Shown here one piece after another: positions 34,549 through 42,194 of a stretch of DNA of 64,000 nt. The translations under genes were made by a program, and so were the position numbers. The notes beneath the pieces are model-generated. The model was not told the DNA's origin. It saw nothing but the letters and a program-made list of their open reading frames with translations, and made no database searches. Location of the stretch: contig NZ_WQPL01000005.1 in NCBI RefSeq assembly GCF_018785245.1, positions 1-64,000 of the forward strand, written 5' to 3'. The DNA is from Collinsella aerofaciens (lineage in GTDB: Bacteria; Actinomycetota; Coriobacteriia; Coriobacteriales; Coriobacteriaceae). How positions within the stretch are numbered: the stretch's first letter is position 1; each line of letters begins with the position of its first letter.

Positions 34549-34791
34549 ATGTCTTGCGGACCGCAGATGCCGGCCATGCCGCTTTCGATGGTGAAGGCGG
34601 GCGAAACCGTGCGCGTGTCTCGTGTAAAGGGCAATGAGGACATGAAACACCACCTCAAGGACCTCGGCTTTGTCGAGGGCAACGAAATCCACGTGGTGAG
34701 CTCGAGTGGTGCCAATATCATCGTCACGGTGCTGGGCGCACGCTTTGGCATCGATTCCAAGGTTGCCATGCACATCATGACCGTCGGTTAG
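34549..34791 (+). CDS. feoA: FeoA domain protein 1
   Basis: This 80-residue SH3-like protein accessory to the ferrous-iron transporter FeoB has the features KAGETVRVSRVKGNEDMKHH, LKDLGFVEGNEIHVV and GARFGIDSKVAMHIMTV. A short N-terminus has a Cys and several Pro/Met. It is followed 39 bp later by a second FeoA gene, then feoB. RBS CGTTAGGAGCTC precedes the ATG. Confidence 0.92.
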   Translation: MSCGPQMPAMPLSMVKAGETVRVSRVKGNEDMKHHLKDLGFVEGNEIHVVSSSGANIIVTVLGARFGIDSKVAMHIMTVG

Positions 34792-34830
34792 TCAGCAGCA
34801 TTTCATAAAAACCGAAAGGGGGATAAGAGG

Positions 34831-35052
34831 ATGAAGACGTTGGGTGACGTTAAGGTGGGCGAGAGCTCTACCATCGTCAAGCTTCACGGTGAGGGTGCGC
34901 TTCGCCGCCACCTTATGGACTTGGGGCTCATCAAGGGCACTTCGTTCAAGGTCGTGAAGGTCGCGCCGCTCGGTGATCCGGTCGAGATCAACGTGCGCGG
35001 CTACGAGCTTTCCATCCGCAAGGAGGAGGCGGCCGTCGTCGAGGTCCAGTAA
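34831..35052 (+). CDS. feoA: FeoA domain protein 2
   Basis: A second, 73-residue FeoA paralogue (MKTLGDVKVGESSTIVKLHG, RRHLMDLGLIKGTSFKVVKV, YELSIRKEEAAVVEV). RBS AAAGGGGGATAAG. Two FeoA genes ahead of FeoB are common in Gram-positive anaerobes and may form a heteromeric regulator of the FeoB G-domain. Confidence 0.93.
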   Translation: MKTLGDVKVGESSTIVKLHGEGALRRHLMDLGLIKGTSFKVVKVAPLGDPVEINVRGYELSIRKEEAAVVEVQ

Positions 35053-35080
35053 GGGCTTGCGACGTATATTTCTGCAGATA

Positions 35081-35100
35081 AAGTTAGGTTTTTCTAACTT
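35081..35100. promoter_or_regulatory. Candidate metalloregulator operator before feoB
   Basis: AAGTTAG and CTAACTT are 7-bp inverted arms with a 6-bp spacer GTTTTT. The TTAGG-like half-site resembles DtxR/IdeR-type boxes. It lies between feoA2 and feoB, so feoB may have its own iron-responsive promoter. Confidence 0.45.
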
Positions 35101-35175
35101 AATGCAGCATCTTTGAAGCACATTATCCAGCCTGCGCGGAGAAAGCAGCGCAGGCACACAAGGAAGAAGGATTGA

Positions 35176-37503
35176 ATGGCGGATTCTCAGATCCATGTCG
35201 CGCTGGCGGGTAACCCCAACTGCGGCAAGACCACGCTTTTCAACCTGATCACCGGCGCCAACGGCTACGTTGGCAACTGGCCCGGCGTCACGGTTGAGAA
35301 AAAGGAGGCCAAGCTCCTAAGCGACAAGAACGTTACCATCACGGACCTCCCCGGCATCTACTCGCTTTCCCCCTACAGCCCCGAGGAGCAATGCTCGCGC
35401 GATTATCTCATGAGCGGCGAGCCCGATGTAGTCGTCCAGGTGGTCGACGCCACCAACCTCGAGCGCAACCTGTACCTGGCGCTTCAGGTTATCGAGACCG
35501 GCCTGCCCGTGGTCGTTGCCCTCAACATGGCCGACTTGGTCGAGAAGAACGGCGACAAGATCGACACGGACAAGCTCTCCAAGAAGCTCGGCTGCCCGGT
35601 CATGATGATCTCGGCCCTTAAGAACAAGGGCATCAAGGAGCTGTTCGAGCAGGTCAAGAAGTCCGCTGCTTCCAAGGGCGAGGTGCCGGAGCACAAGTTC
35701 GACTCCTCCATCGAGGACGTTCTGGACCACATCGAGAACAACCTGCCGGCGAGCGTTCCCGCTAACAAGCGTCGCTATTACGCCGTCAAGCTGTTCGAGC
35801 GTGATGCAGACGCCTGCAAGCTCATCAACCTCACCAAGGAGAAGGCCGCTCGCGTGGAGGAGCTGGTCGCCCAGTGCGAGCAGGACTGCGACGACGATGC
35901 CGAGTCCATCATCACCGGTGAGCGCTATGGCGTCATCGCGCACATCATCGATGAGTGCCTCACCAAGGCCCCGGCCAAGATGAGCACCTCCGAGAAGATC
36001 GACCGTGTGGTTACCAACCGTATCCTGGGCTTGCCGATCTTTGTCGTCATCATGTTCTGCGTGTACTACATCGCCGTTTCTACCTTGGGCGGCACGGTGA
36101 CCGACTTCACCAACGACCAGCTCTTTGGTACCGACGGTTGGTATGTGCTCGGCCAGGGCCGCGACGCCTACGATGAGGCTGTCGAGGCCGCGGGTGACGA
36201 CGCTGACTCGGTCGACCCGGCGCAGTATGGCCCGTATGTTCCGGGTATTACCACCATGGTCCACGACGCGCTTGTGGCGGGTGGCACCGAGGACGGTGGC
36301 CTGGTCGATTCGCTCGTCTGTGACGGTATCGTCGGCGGCCTGGGCGCCATCTTCGGCTTTGTGCCGCAGATGTTCCTGCTTTTTGTGATGCTGTCCTTCC
36401 TGGAGGATTGCGGCTACATGGCCCGCGTCGCCTTTATCATGGACCGCGTGTTCCGCCGCTTTGGCCTGTCCGGTAAGTCGTTCATCCCCATGCTCGTGTC
36501 TTCGGGCTGCGGCGTCCCCGGCGTCATGGCTACCAAGACCATCGAGAACGAGAAGGACCGCCGCATGACGGTCATGACTACCACGTTCATCCCCTGTGGC
36601 GCTAAGCTGCCGATCATCGCCCTGCTCATGGGTTCCATCATCGGCGATTCTTCTACCACCGCGGCGTGGATCAGCCCGCTCTTCTACTTCCTGGGCGTCT
36701 TTGCCGTCATCGCCTCGGGCCTTATGCTCAAGAAGACCAAGCTCTTCGCCGGTCGCCCGACGCCGTTCGTTATGGAGCTTCCCGCCTACCACTTCCCGGC
36801 GATCCGCTCTTGGGCGCTGCACGTGTGGGAGCGCTGCTGGGCCTTTATCAAGAAGGCCGGCACGGTCATCTTCGCGTCCACTGTCGTGGTTTGGTTCCTG
36901 TCCAACTTTGGTAGCTACAACGGTTCCTTTGGCTTCCTGCCTGCGATGGACGGCATCCCCGAGGAGTTCATGGACTACTCCGTGCTCGCCATGCTGGGCA
37001 ACCTGGTCGCTTGGATCTTCGCCCCGCTCGGCTTTAGCACCTGGCAGGCAACTGCACTGACCGTCTCTGGCCTCGTCGCCAAGGAGAACGTCGTCGCCAC
37101 CGCCGGCTCGCTGCTGTCCGTCGCCGACGCGGGCGAGACCGACCCGAGCCTGTGGACCGCGTTTGCCGGCATGTTCCCCACCATGGGCGCTTGCGTTGCC
37201 TTCGGCGCCTTCAACCTGCTGTGCGCTCCGTGCTTTGCCGCCATTGGCACCATCCGCAACCAGATGGACTCTGGCAAGTGGACCGCGATTGCCATCGGCT
37301 ACGAGTGCGCCTTCGCTTGGGTGATCGGCCTGTTCATCAACCAGTTCTACAACCTGCTTGTCCTTGGGCAGTTTGGTATCTGGACGGTTGTGGCCATTGT
37401 GCTGCTGGTTGCGATGCTCTTCCAGATTTTCCGTCCCATGCCCAAGCATGCATGGACCGACGAGGACGAGACCAACACTGCTTCCGCCGCAGTTTCCGCT
37501 TAA
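35176..37503 (+). CDS. feoB: Ferrous iron transporter FeoB
   Basis: This GTPase-coupled Fe(II) importer of the cytoplasmic membrane has 775 residues. The G-domain has G1 GNPNCGKTT (12-20), the NWPGVTVEKKE switch, G3 DLPGIYSL and G4 NMAD. A helical regulatory domain extends to about 280. The membrane domain includes the Gate motifs (SSGCGVPGVMATKT and PCGAKLPIIALL) and ends with the conserved LCAPCFAAIGTIRNQ. An insertion rich in Asp, Ala and Gly (about 325-365) lies in the first outer loop. RBS AAGGAAGAAGG. Confidence 0.97.
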   Translation: MADSQIHVALAGNPNCGKTTLFNLITGANGYVGNWPGVTVEKKEAKLLSDKNVTITDLPGIYSLSPYSPEEQCSRDYLMSGEPDVVVQVVDATNLERNLYLALQVIETGLPVVVALNMADLVEKNGDKIDTDKLSKKLGCPVMMISALKNKGIKELFEQVKKSAASKGEVPEHKFDSSIEDVLDHIENNLPASVPANKRRYYAVKLFERDADACKLINLTKEKAARVEELVAQCEQDCDDDAESIITGERYGVIAHIIDECLTKAPAKMSTSEKIDRVVTNRILGLPIFVVIMFCVYYIAVSTLGGTVTDFTNDQLFGTDGWYVLGQGRDAYDEAVEAAGDDADSVDPAQYGPYVPGITTMVHDALVAGGTEDGGLVDSLVCDGIVGGLGAIFGFVPQMFLLFVMLSFLEDCGYMARVAFIMDRVFRRFGLSGKSFIPMLVSSGCGVPGVMATKTIENEKDRRMTVMTTTFIPCGAKLPIIALLMGSIIGDSSTTAAWISPLFYFLGVFAVIASGLMLKKTKLFAGRPTPFVMELPAYHFPAIRSWALHVWERCWAFIKKAGTVIFASTVVVWFLSNFGSYNGSFGFLPAMDGIPEEFMDYSVLAMLGNLVAWIFAPLGFSTWQATALTVSGLVAKENVVATAGSLLSVADAGETDPSLWTAFAGMFPTMGACVAFGAFNLLCAPCFAAIGTIRNQMDSGKWTAIAIGYECAFAWVIGLFINQFYNLLVLGQFGIWTVVAIVLLVAMLFQIFRPMPKHAWTDEDETNTASAAVSA

Positions 37504-37532
37504 GTCTAAATTAGGATTAACCCCTTTCCATG

Positions 37533-37565
37533 AGCCCGGGTGTCCCAGCGACACTCGGGCTTTTT
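37533..37565 (+). terminator. Intrinsic terminator of feoB
   Basis: GCCCGGGTGTC and GACACTCGGGC form an 11-bp stem with one mismatch, then TTTTT. A run of ten G (37569-37578) follows at once. Confidence 0.85.
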
Positions 37566-37602
37566 GGTGGGGGGGGGGAGATGTGGCGTTTCCGCAGATA
37601 AA

Positions 37603-37637
37603 ACCGACCAAAATAAACCTGTCCCTTTTTGGTAGGT
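37603..37637 (-). repeat. GGGACAGG-loop hairpin, copy 1
   Basis: On the minus strand ACCTACCAAAA and TTTTGGTCGGT pair (one mismatch) around a loop with AGGGACAGGTTTA. The same loop core in other stems occurs at 46225, 56861, 56921, 58510 and 59462. Confidence 0.7.
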
Positions 37638-37683
37638 GGAGAATGGGGTAAAGTAAGTGGCGGTTAACTAGAGGAGGCTTGCT

Positions 37684-37884
37684 ATGGCACCTATCGATAT
37701 TGTTGTACTGGCTGTTATCGGTATTGCGTTTGTCGCGGTATGCGTGCGCATCTACCGCAAGGGTACCTGCGCCGACTGCGCTCAGGGTGGCGTTTGCACG
37801 GGGCATTGTTCCAACAAAAAGACGTGCGCCGCGCTTAAGGGCGTAGACAAAATCGCCGAAGACTTGGGCCGCGGTATTCATTAG
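37684..37884 (+). CDS. Small Cys-rich membrane protein of the Feo locus (FeoB-associated type)
   Basis: The 66-residue protein has one N-terminal membrane helix (IDIVVLAVIGIAFVAVCVRIY) followed by a cysteine cluster (Cys29, 32, 38, 42, 48) in TCADCAQGGVC and GHCSNKKTC. Such proteins regularly follow feoB in Firmicutes and actinobacteria and are named FeoB-associated Cys-rich proteins; they probably bind iron at the membrane. RBS AGAGGAGG at 8 bp. Confidence 0.85.
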   Translation: MAPIDIVVLAVIGIAFVAVCVRIYRKGTCADCAQGGVCTGHCSNKKTCAALKGVDKIAEDLGRGIH

Positions 37885-37905
37885 TCGACCGGCGTTTGGG
37901 CATGT

Positions 37906-37956
37906 TTGACTACGGATACGGCAGTTGCTGATACGATAGGTACGTTAGCAACTGCC
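37906..37956 (+). promoter_or_regulatory. Promoter overlapped by inverted repeat, flavin reductase gene
   Basis: TTGACT and TGATAC are spaced by 17 bp. The perfect arms GGCAGTTGCT (37920-37929) and AGCAACTGCC (37947-37956) bracket the -10 box and start point, the classic repressor position. No dedicated regulator is adjacent downstream except the decayed FCD regulator at 40036. Confidence 0.6.
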
Positions 37957-37986
37957 GCCGAGCGGCTCAAACGAAAGGAAGCCTGT

Positions 37987-39936
37987 ATGGAGTCCTCCGC
38001 CTATCCGATGCTCTTTAGCCCGATCAAGGTCGGTACGACCGAGGTCAAGAACCGCGTCTTTATGCCGCCGGTGTCCACGAACCTGGCCGATCATGGCTAT
38101 GTGACCGACGACTTGGTCGATCATTACCGTGCCCGTGCCAAGGGCGGCGTTGGCCTGATCATCACCGAGGTCGTGACGGTCGAGCCTACCTATACCTATC
38201 TGCCGGGTGACATGTGCTGCTACGACGACACGTTCATCCCCGGCTGGGAAAAGCTCGCCGCAGCCGTCCACGAGTATGGCTGCAAGATCATGCCGCAGCT
38301 CTTCCACCCGGCCTACATGGCCTTTAACATTCCGGGCACGCCGCGCCTGATCGCTCCGTCCTTCGTGGGACCGTCCTATGCCCGCGAGGCACCGCGTCCT
38401 ATCACGGTCGATGAGATTCACGAGCTCACGCATCAGTTTGGCGACGCTGCCGTGCGTATGCAGAAGGCTGGCGTCGATGGCGTCGAGGTCCACGCAGCGC
38501 ACGCCCACGGCATGCTCGGCGGCTTTTTGACCCCGCTCTATAACAAGCGTACCGATGAGTACGGCGGCTCGCTCGACGCTCGTATGCGCTTTCTGCTCGA
38601 GGTCATCGCCGAGATTCGCGAGCGCTGCGGCAAGGACTTTATCATCGACGTTCGCATCTCGGGCGATGAGTACACCGATGGCGGCCTGACCCTCAACGAC
38701 ATGATCTACGTCTCGCGTCGCCTGGAGAAGGCCGGCGTCGACATGATTCATGTGTCGGGCGGCACCACCATCAAGCGCGGCTCTGCGATTCCCGCCGCCG
38801 GCACGCAGCAGGCCTCGCACGCCGCCTGCTCGCGCGAGATCAAAAAGCACGTCAACATTCCTGTCGCCACGGTCGGCCGCATTAACGAGGCCTGGATCGC
38901 CGAGGAGCTGATCGAGGACGGCGCCGCCGACATCTGCATGATGGGCCGCGCCAATCTGTGCGATGCCGAGTTCTGCAACAAGGCCGCTGCCGGCAACGCC
39001 GACGACATCCGCCCCTGCATTGGCTGCCTGCGCTGCCTGAACGGCATTATGTTTGGCAAGCGCATCTCCTGCACCGTCAACCCGGACGTGGAGCGCGACG
39101 AGGCCGGCTACGAGCCTGCCGCCGAGGCCAAGAACGTACTGGTTGTGGGCGCCGGTCCCGCGGGCATGGAGGCGGCGTTCATTGCCGCCAAGCGCGGCCA
39201 CAACGTGGTGCTCGTGGATAAGCAGGACGAGCCGGGCGGCGAGATGCGCATCGCAGCCGTTCCGCCGGCAAAGCAGGAGCTCACCCGCGTGATCAAGTAT
39301 CAGTACCGTCGCCTGGCCGATGCGGGCGTAAAGTGCGTCTTTGGTACCGAGCTTTCGGCCGAGGACATTCAGCGTGACTACGCGGGCTACGAGGTCGTCC
39401 TGGCTTATGGCGCCGAGCCCATCGCTCCGGCCTTCATGCAGGGCTTTAAGCAGGTTATGACGGCCGACGACCTGCTGGGCGGCAAGGCTTTCCCGGGCAA
39501 GAAGATCGTCATCGTGGGCGGCGGCACCGTTGGCTGCGAGACGGCCGATTACCTGGCCCCGTTGGTCAATGACCTCTCGCCGGCCAATCGCGATGTCACC
39601 GTCATCGAGATGACCAAGACGCTCGCCGCCAACGAGGGCGGTGCCGGTCGCGCGGTGCTCATCACGCGCATGCTCTCCAAGGGCGTCCACGTGCTGACCG
39701 AGGCCAAGGTGACCGAGATTACCGAGGACACCATCAGTTACGAGAAGGACGGCGAGGTCCACACCATCACCGGTGCCGATACGCTGGTGCTTGCCATGGG
39801 CTATCGTCCCAATACCAAGCTGGCCGACGACCTTGCCGCCGCCGGTGTTGCCACCCACGTGCTGGGCGATGCCAACAAGTGCGGCAACATCCGCGACGCC
39901 ATCGGCGATGGCTACAAGGTCGCCTGCGAGCTCTAA
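37987..39936 (+). CDS. NADH:flavin oxidoreductase with FAD/NAD domain (2-enoate reductase/BaiCD-like)
   Basis: This is a flavin and Fe-S enzyme of the old-yellow-enzyme reductase class that reduces conjugated C=C bonds anaerobically; relatives include 2-enoate, 2,4-dienoyl-CoA and bile-acid BaiCD/BaiH reductases. It is 649 residues. The FMN TIM-barrel comes first (VKNRVFMPPVSTNLAD, GVDGVEVHAAHAHGMLGGF, RTDEYGGSLDARMRFLLE). The 4Fe-4S cysteines are Cys344, 347, 350 and 362. A dinucleotide-binding half follows, with VLVVGAGPAGMEAAF and IVIVGGGTVGCETADYL. The ATG behind AAAGGAAG is preferred over 37906. Substrate unknown; it sits alone with its own regulated promoter. Confidence 0.9.
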   Translation: MESSAYPMLFSPIKVGTTEVKNRVFMPPVSTNLADHGYVTDDLVDHYRARAKGGVGLIITEVVTVEPTYTYLPGDMCCYDDTFIPGWEKLAAAVHEYGCKIMPQLFHPAYMAFNIPGTPRLIAPSFVGPSYAREAPRPITVDEIHELTHQFGDAAVRMQKAGVDGVEVHAAHAHGMLGGFLTPLYNKRTDEYGGSLDARMRFLLEVIAEIRERCGKDFIIDVRISGDEYTDGGLTLNDMIYVSRRLEKAGVDMIHVSGGTTIKRGSAIPAAGTQQASHAACSREIKKHVNIPVATVGRINEAWIAEELIEDGAADICMMGRANLCDAEFCNKAAAGNADDIRPCIGCLRCLNGIMFGKRISCTVNPDVERDEAGYEPAAEAKNVLVVGAGPAGMEAAFIAAKRGHNVVLVDKQDEPGGEMRIAAVPPAKQELTRVIKYQYRRLADAGVKCVFGTELSAEDIQRDYAGYEVVLAYGAEPIAPAFMQGFKQVMTADDLLGGKAFPGKKIVIVGGGTVGCETADYLAPLVNDLSPANRDVTVIEMTKTLAANEGGAGRAVLITRMLSKGVHVLTEAKVTEITEDTISYEKDGEVHTITGADTLVLAMGYRPNTKLADDLAAAGVATHVLGDANKCGNIRDAIGDGYKVACEL

Positions 39937-39965
39937 TCAACCCCTTTGCGCCAATCGATTGCAAA

Positions 39966-40010
39966 AAGCGGCGGCTGCCCTGTGTGTTGGGCGGCCGCCG
40001 CTTGCGTTTT
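39966..40010 (+). terminator. Intrinsic terminator of the flavin reductase gene
   Basis: AAGCGGCGGC...GCCC pairs with GGGC...GCCGCCGCTT with one bulged base on each side; GCGTTTTG follows. Confidence 0.8.
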
Positions 40011-40035
40011 GCCAAAGAAAGATTATTGTCGGGCC

Positions 40036-40275
40036 CTAAATGCCTTTTGCTTCTGCTCCCTCCGCAATCATGTTGCGGTTATACACCAGGTGCAGATACA
40101 TCGCGTCATGCGCGGCGGTGGGATTGCGCGAGGCGATGGCGTCGGCCACATCGCGGTGCGTGCGGATAGTTTCCTCGACGAGCTTTTTGCCGGTCACGTC
40201 GATAAAGAGGGGGACGGATGCCTTGAGCACGCCCATCAGGCGGGGAACGACGAGGTTTCCGCCATCCCAGGGTGG
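40036..40275 (-). pseudogene. C-terminal remnant of a GntR/FadR-type regulator (FCD domain)
   Basis: The frame reads WDGGNLVVPRLMGVLKASVP, then VEETIRTHRDVADAIASRNP and HDAMYLHLVYNRNMI, the end of an FCD ligand-binding domain. An in-frame TAG (40276) precedes it and the HTH half is missing. Sequence further upstream (IYEMESMRTGA in another frame) looks like FCD residue too, so a frameshift plus deletion is likely. The perfect hairpin at 40332 follows immediately upstream. Confidence 0.65.
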
Positions 40276-40331
40276 CTACATGGAGTAGCGCCCGTGCGCA
40301 TCGATTCCATCTCATAGATGTGCGGCACAAA

Positions 40332-40365
40332 GGGCCCCGAGCTCACACGAGCTCGGGGCCCTTTT
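40332..40365 (+). terminator. Perfect 13-bp hairpin with T run
   Basis: GGGCCCCGAGCTC, loop ACAC, exact complement, then TTTT. It is an intrinsic terminator with no intact forward gene before it; the nearest is the reductase 400 bp upstream. Confidence 0.75.
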
Positions 40366-40463
40366 CGTCTGGATTGGGGACGCATAGCCGGACGAAAGCG
40401 TGTTGCGTTTGGCGTAAAACCATACGAAAGTGCAATTTGCGTCTTATTCCCGAACGTAAAACA

Positions 40464-40514
40464 GACGAAAACCGTTTACGTCTGCTTTAAATCCGTATGA
40501 AAACGGTTTTCGTC
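40464..40514. repeat. Inverted repeat GACGAAAACCGTTT and degenerate direct copies
   Basis: Perfect 14-bp arms lie 23 bp apart, and CAGACG/CGTCTG lies within the left half. Related units (GGACGAAAGCG, ATACGAAAGTG, GTATGAAAACG, each followed by TTGCGT or similar) recur from 40391 on, about 40 bp apart. Confidence 0.6.
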
Positions 40515-40534
40515 TTGCAGGGCAGTTACCGTTT

Positions 40535-41626
40535 CTACAGTTCAACTTCCAGTTCGGCTTTGTGTTCGTAGAGGTAGTCGCGCATGTAGGGGATGGCAAA
40601 TGAGACCTTGCCGTACGAAGGAGCCTCGATAATCGATTCTCTTAACAGGCGGCTGCGGACGGAGCTCACCTGTTGAGGCGTTTTGTTTAGGGCATCGGCA
40701 ACCATGCTGGTCGAGCTCGTCTGCCCCAAAGACGCCATGCTCAGCAGATAAGCGATGCACGTGGGCGGAATGCGCTGCAGCGCGGGCTCAATCACCATGG
40801 CGCAGAAGCGTTCGCGTGCCGTTGCAATGCCACGCTCGGCTTCTTCTTCTCCAATAATCGCTGTATGTGCGCGTCTTGCCAACTGCCATGCGTAGTATCC
40901 AACGAGTTGGATCATGAAAGGATAGCCTTGCGTTGCCTCGGCAAGTTGGCCGGCAATACCTGGCTGCAACTCCATGCCAGACGCTTCAATGGTTTCCTCG
41001 AGGGAGTACGACACTTCGGTTACTGCCACAGCCTTCAGATCAAAGGGGAGGGCACGGCGCAAAAACGTAAGTGTCTTTCCGTTGATGATGCTTTCAATCA
41101 TCGAAGGCAGCCCAGCAAAAACAAAGGCGATATCAAGGTCTTCGCCGATAACCTGCTGAATCGCAATGGAGAGCGTTCGGACCTCATCGAGCTCTGCGTC
41201 TTGAACCTCGTCGAGAGTGATGAGCAGGCCATTTCCATTCTTGGATATTGTCTGTCTCATGGCGTCGCGTAGCGATGGGCCGATTCGCTCAATATCTATG
41301 CTGCCGATGGATATGCCAGCTACGGTGGGCTCAAATCTGGCGTGTTTGGCCTGGAATTTGGGCTGCAGCTGTTCGAGAATGCGCTGGCAAAGTCCCTCGG
41401 TTGCGACCTCTTTTATGACCGTCCAGCCACGGCTTTGCGCCAAACGTGAGCACTCGTCAAGGAGGACCGTCTTGCCCGTTCCACGGACGCCAGCTATGCG
41501 CATTAGGCGCCCCGGGGCACCAGGCCCGTTGGCGAGGCCTTCACTGAATTCTTCGAGTACATCTTCGCGGCCGATAATCGTGGGAGGTGTTTTACCTGCT
41601 GTGGGCTTAAAAGGGTTTGTTTGCAT
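40535..41626 (-). CDS. AAA-family ATPase with C-terminal winged helix
   Basis: The 363-residue protein has an AAA_16-type ATPase domain: IIGREDVLEEF at the start, Walker A GVRGTGKT (46-53), Walker B LLITLDEVQD (134-143) and a sensor-1-like FAGLPS. The C-terminal part (about 290-350) reads like a winged helix (SSTSMVADALNKTPQQVSSVRSRLL). This ORC/Cdc6-like plan is found in many actinobacterial and archaeal proteins without known role, often in accessory DNA. The ATG follows AAAGGTGG. Six decamer repeats lie immediately upstream. The product may bind them and regulate itself; that is inference. Confidence 0.82.
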   Translation of the reverse strand: MQTNPFKPTAGKTPPTIIGREDVLEEFSEGLANGPGAPGRLMRIAGVRGTGKTVLLDECSRLAQSRGWTVIKEVATEGLCQRILEQLQPKFQAKHARFEPTVAGISIGSIDIERIGPSLRDAMRQTISKNGNGLLITLDEVQDAELDEVRTLSIAIQQVIGEDLDIAFVFAGLPSMIESIINGKTLTFLRRALPFDLKAVAVTEVSYSLEETIEASGMELQPGIAGQLAEATQGYPFMIQLVGYYAWQLARRAHTAIIGEEEAERGIATARERFCAMVIEPALQRIPPTCIAYLLSMASLGQTSSTSMVADALNKTPQQVSSVRSRLLRESIIEAPSYGKVSFAIPYMRDYLYEHKAELEVEL

Positions 41627-41643
41627 GTGAGCCACCTTTGCTT

Positions 41644-41713
41644 AAGATATAGCAAGATATAGCAAAGTATAGCAAGATATAGCAAAGTATAGTGAGATAT
41701 AGCAAAGTAAGCG
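41644..41713 (-). repeat. Seven tandem decamers upstream of the AAA ATPase gene
   Basis: The plus strand shows units of exactly 10 bp: AAGATATAGC twice, AAAGTATAGC, AAGATATAGC, AAAGTATAGT, GAGATATAGC and a degenerate last unit. The 10-bp period places each unit on the same DNA face, as in iterons or arrayed operators. They begin 18 bp before the ATG, so they occupy the promoter and leader. Confidence 0.85.
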
Positions 41714-41844
41714 CTACTCGCGGGTTTTGCGGTGGTGCTATTTTCCAAATGCCGCGCGGATAAAGCGCTGGACGAACAGCTTGTTGGCAACTCACGAGGG
41801 CTCGGGGTGCCAATTTGGGGTGCAGTAGTGCTGTGCCGCGAATA

Positions 41845-41984
41845 GGGCCTATCTACTACGTTTAAGCCGCAGAGGTCAACCATAGCCGGCTATTTTGAAA
41901 ATCGATAAGCTCTCTACCAGCGGTTTTGTTTTTGCACTTTTCAGCATGGTCTGGGCTCTCCGCGTTAACGTAGTAGATGGGCCC
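41845..41984. repeat. Long-range inverted repeat around a 104-bp centre
   Basis: GGGCCTATCTACTACGTT and AACGTAGTAGATGGGCCC match at 17 of 18 positions. The centre has no reading frame. The right arm runs on into a short hairpin GGCCCCTT/AAGGGGCC (41980-42002). It may be a small transposon-like or deletion-derived element. Confidence 0.7.
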
Positions 41985-42053
41985 CTTTTGTGGCAAGGGG
42001 CCGACTTGCGGCTCAGGGTAGCCAAAAAAGCCCCGTCCCAAAAAGACTGTTGG

Positions 42054-42122
42054 AAGTTGCGGTGGAATAGTTCCTGTTTTTGCTGCTGAAGGCTTTGAGC
42101 AGGAACTATTCCACCGCAACTT
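42054..42122. repeat. Palindrome with perfect 23-bp arms
   Basis: The left arm begins AAGTTGCGGTGGAATAG; the right arm (42100-42122) is exactly complementary; the spacer is 23 nt. It is 72 bp before the GntR gene. Confidence 0.85.
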
Positions 42123-42194
42123 ATGAGGGGGCGGGGGATGCGATAGTATTACGTGGTGATATTCGACAAACCGTGGGCTTCATCCGAGGGCTTT

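Noticed and set aside
35317-37881. 854-codon minus-strand frame opposite feoB
   Set aside because: Shadow of feoB; composition is His/Asp/Arg-rich as expected for antisense of a GC-rich membrane gene.
40867-41272. Forward frame opposite the AAA ATPase gene
   Set aside because: Shadow of the minus-strand gene, which has Walker motifs and a ribosome site.
41644-41713. CRISPR-like array
   Set aside because: Units are 10 bp and contiguous without spacers; no cas gene is near.
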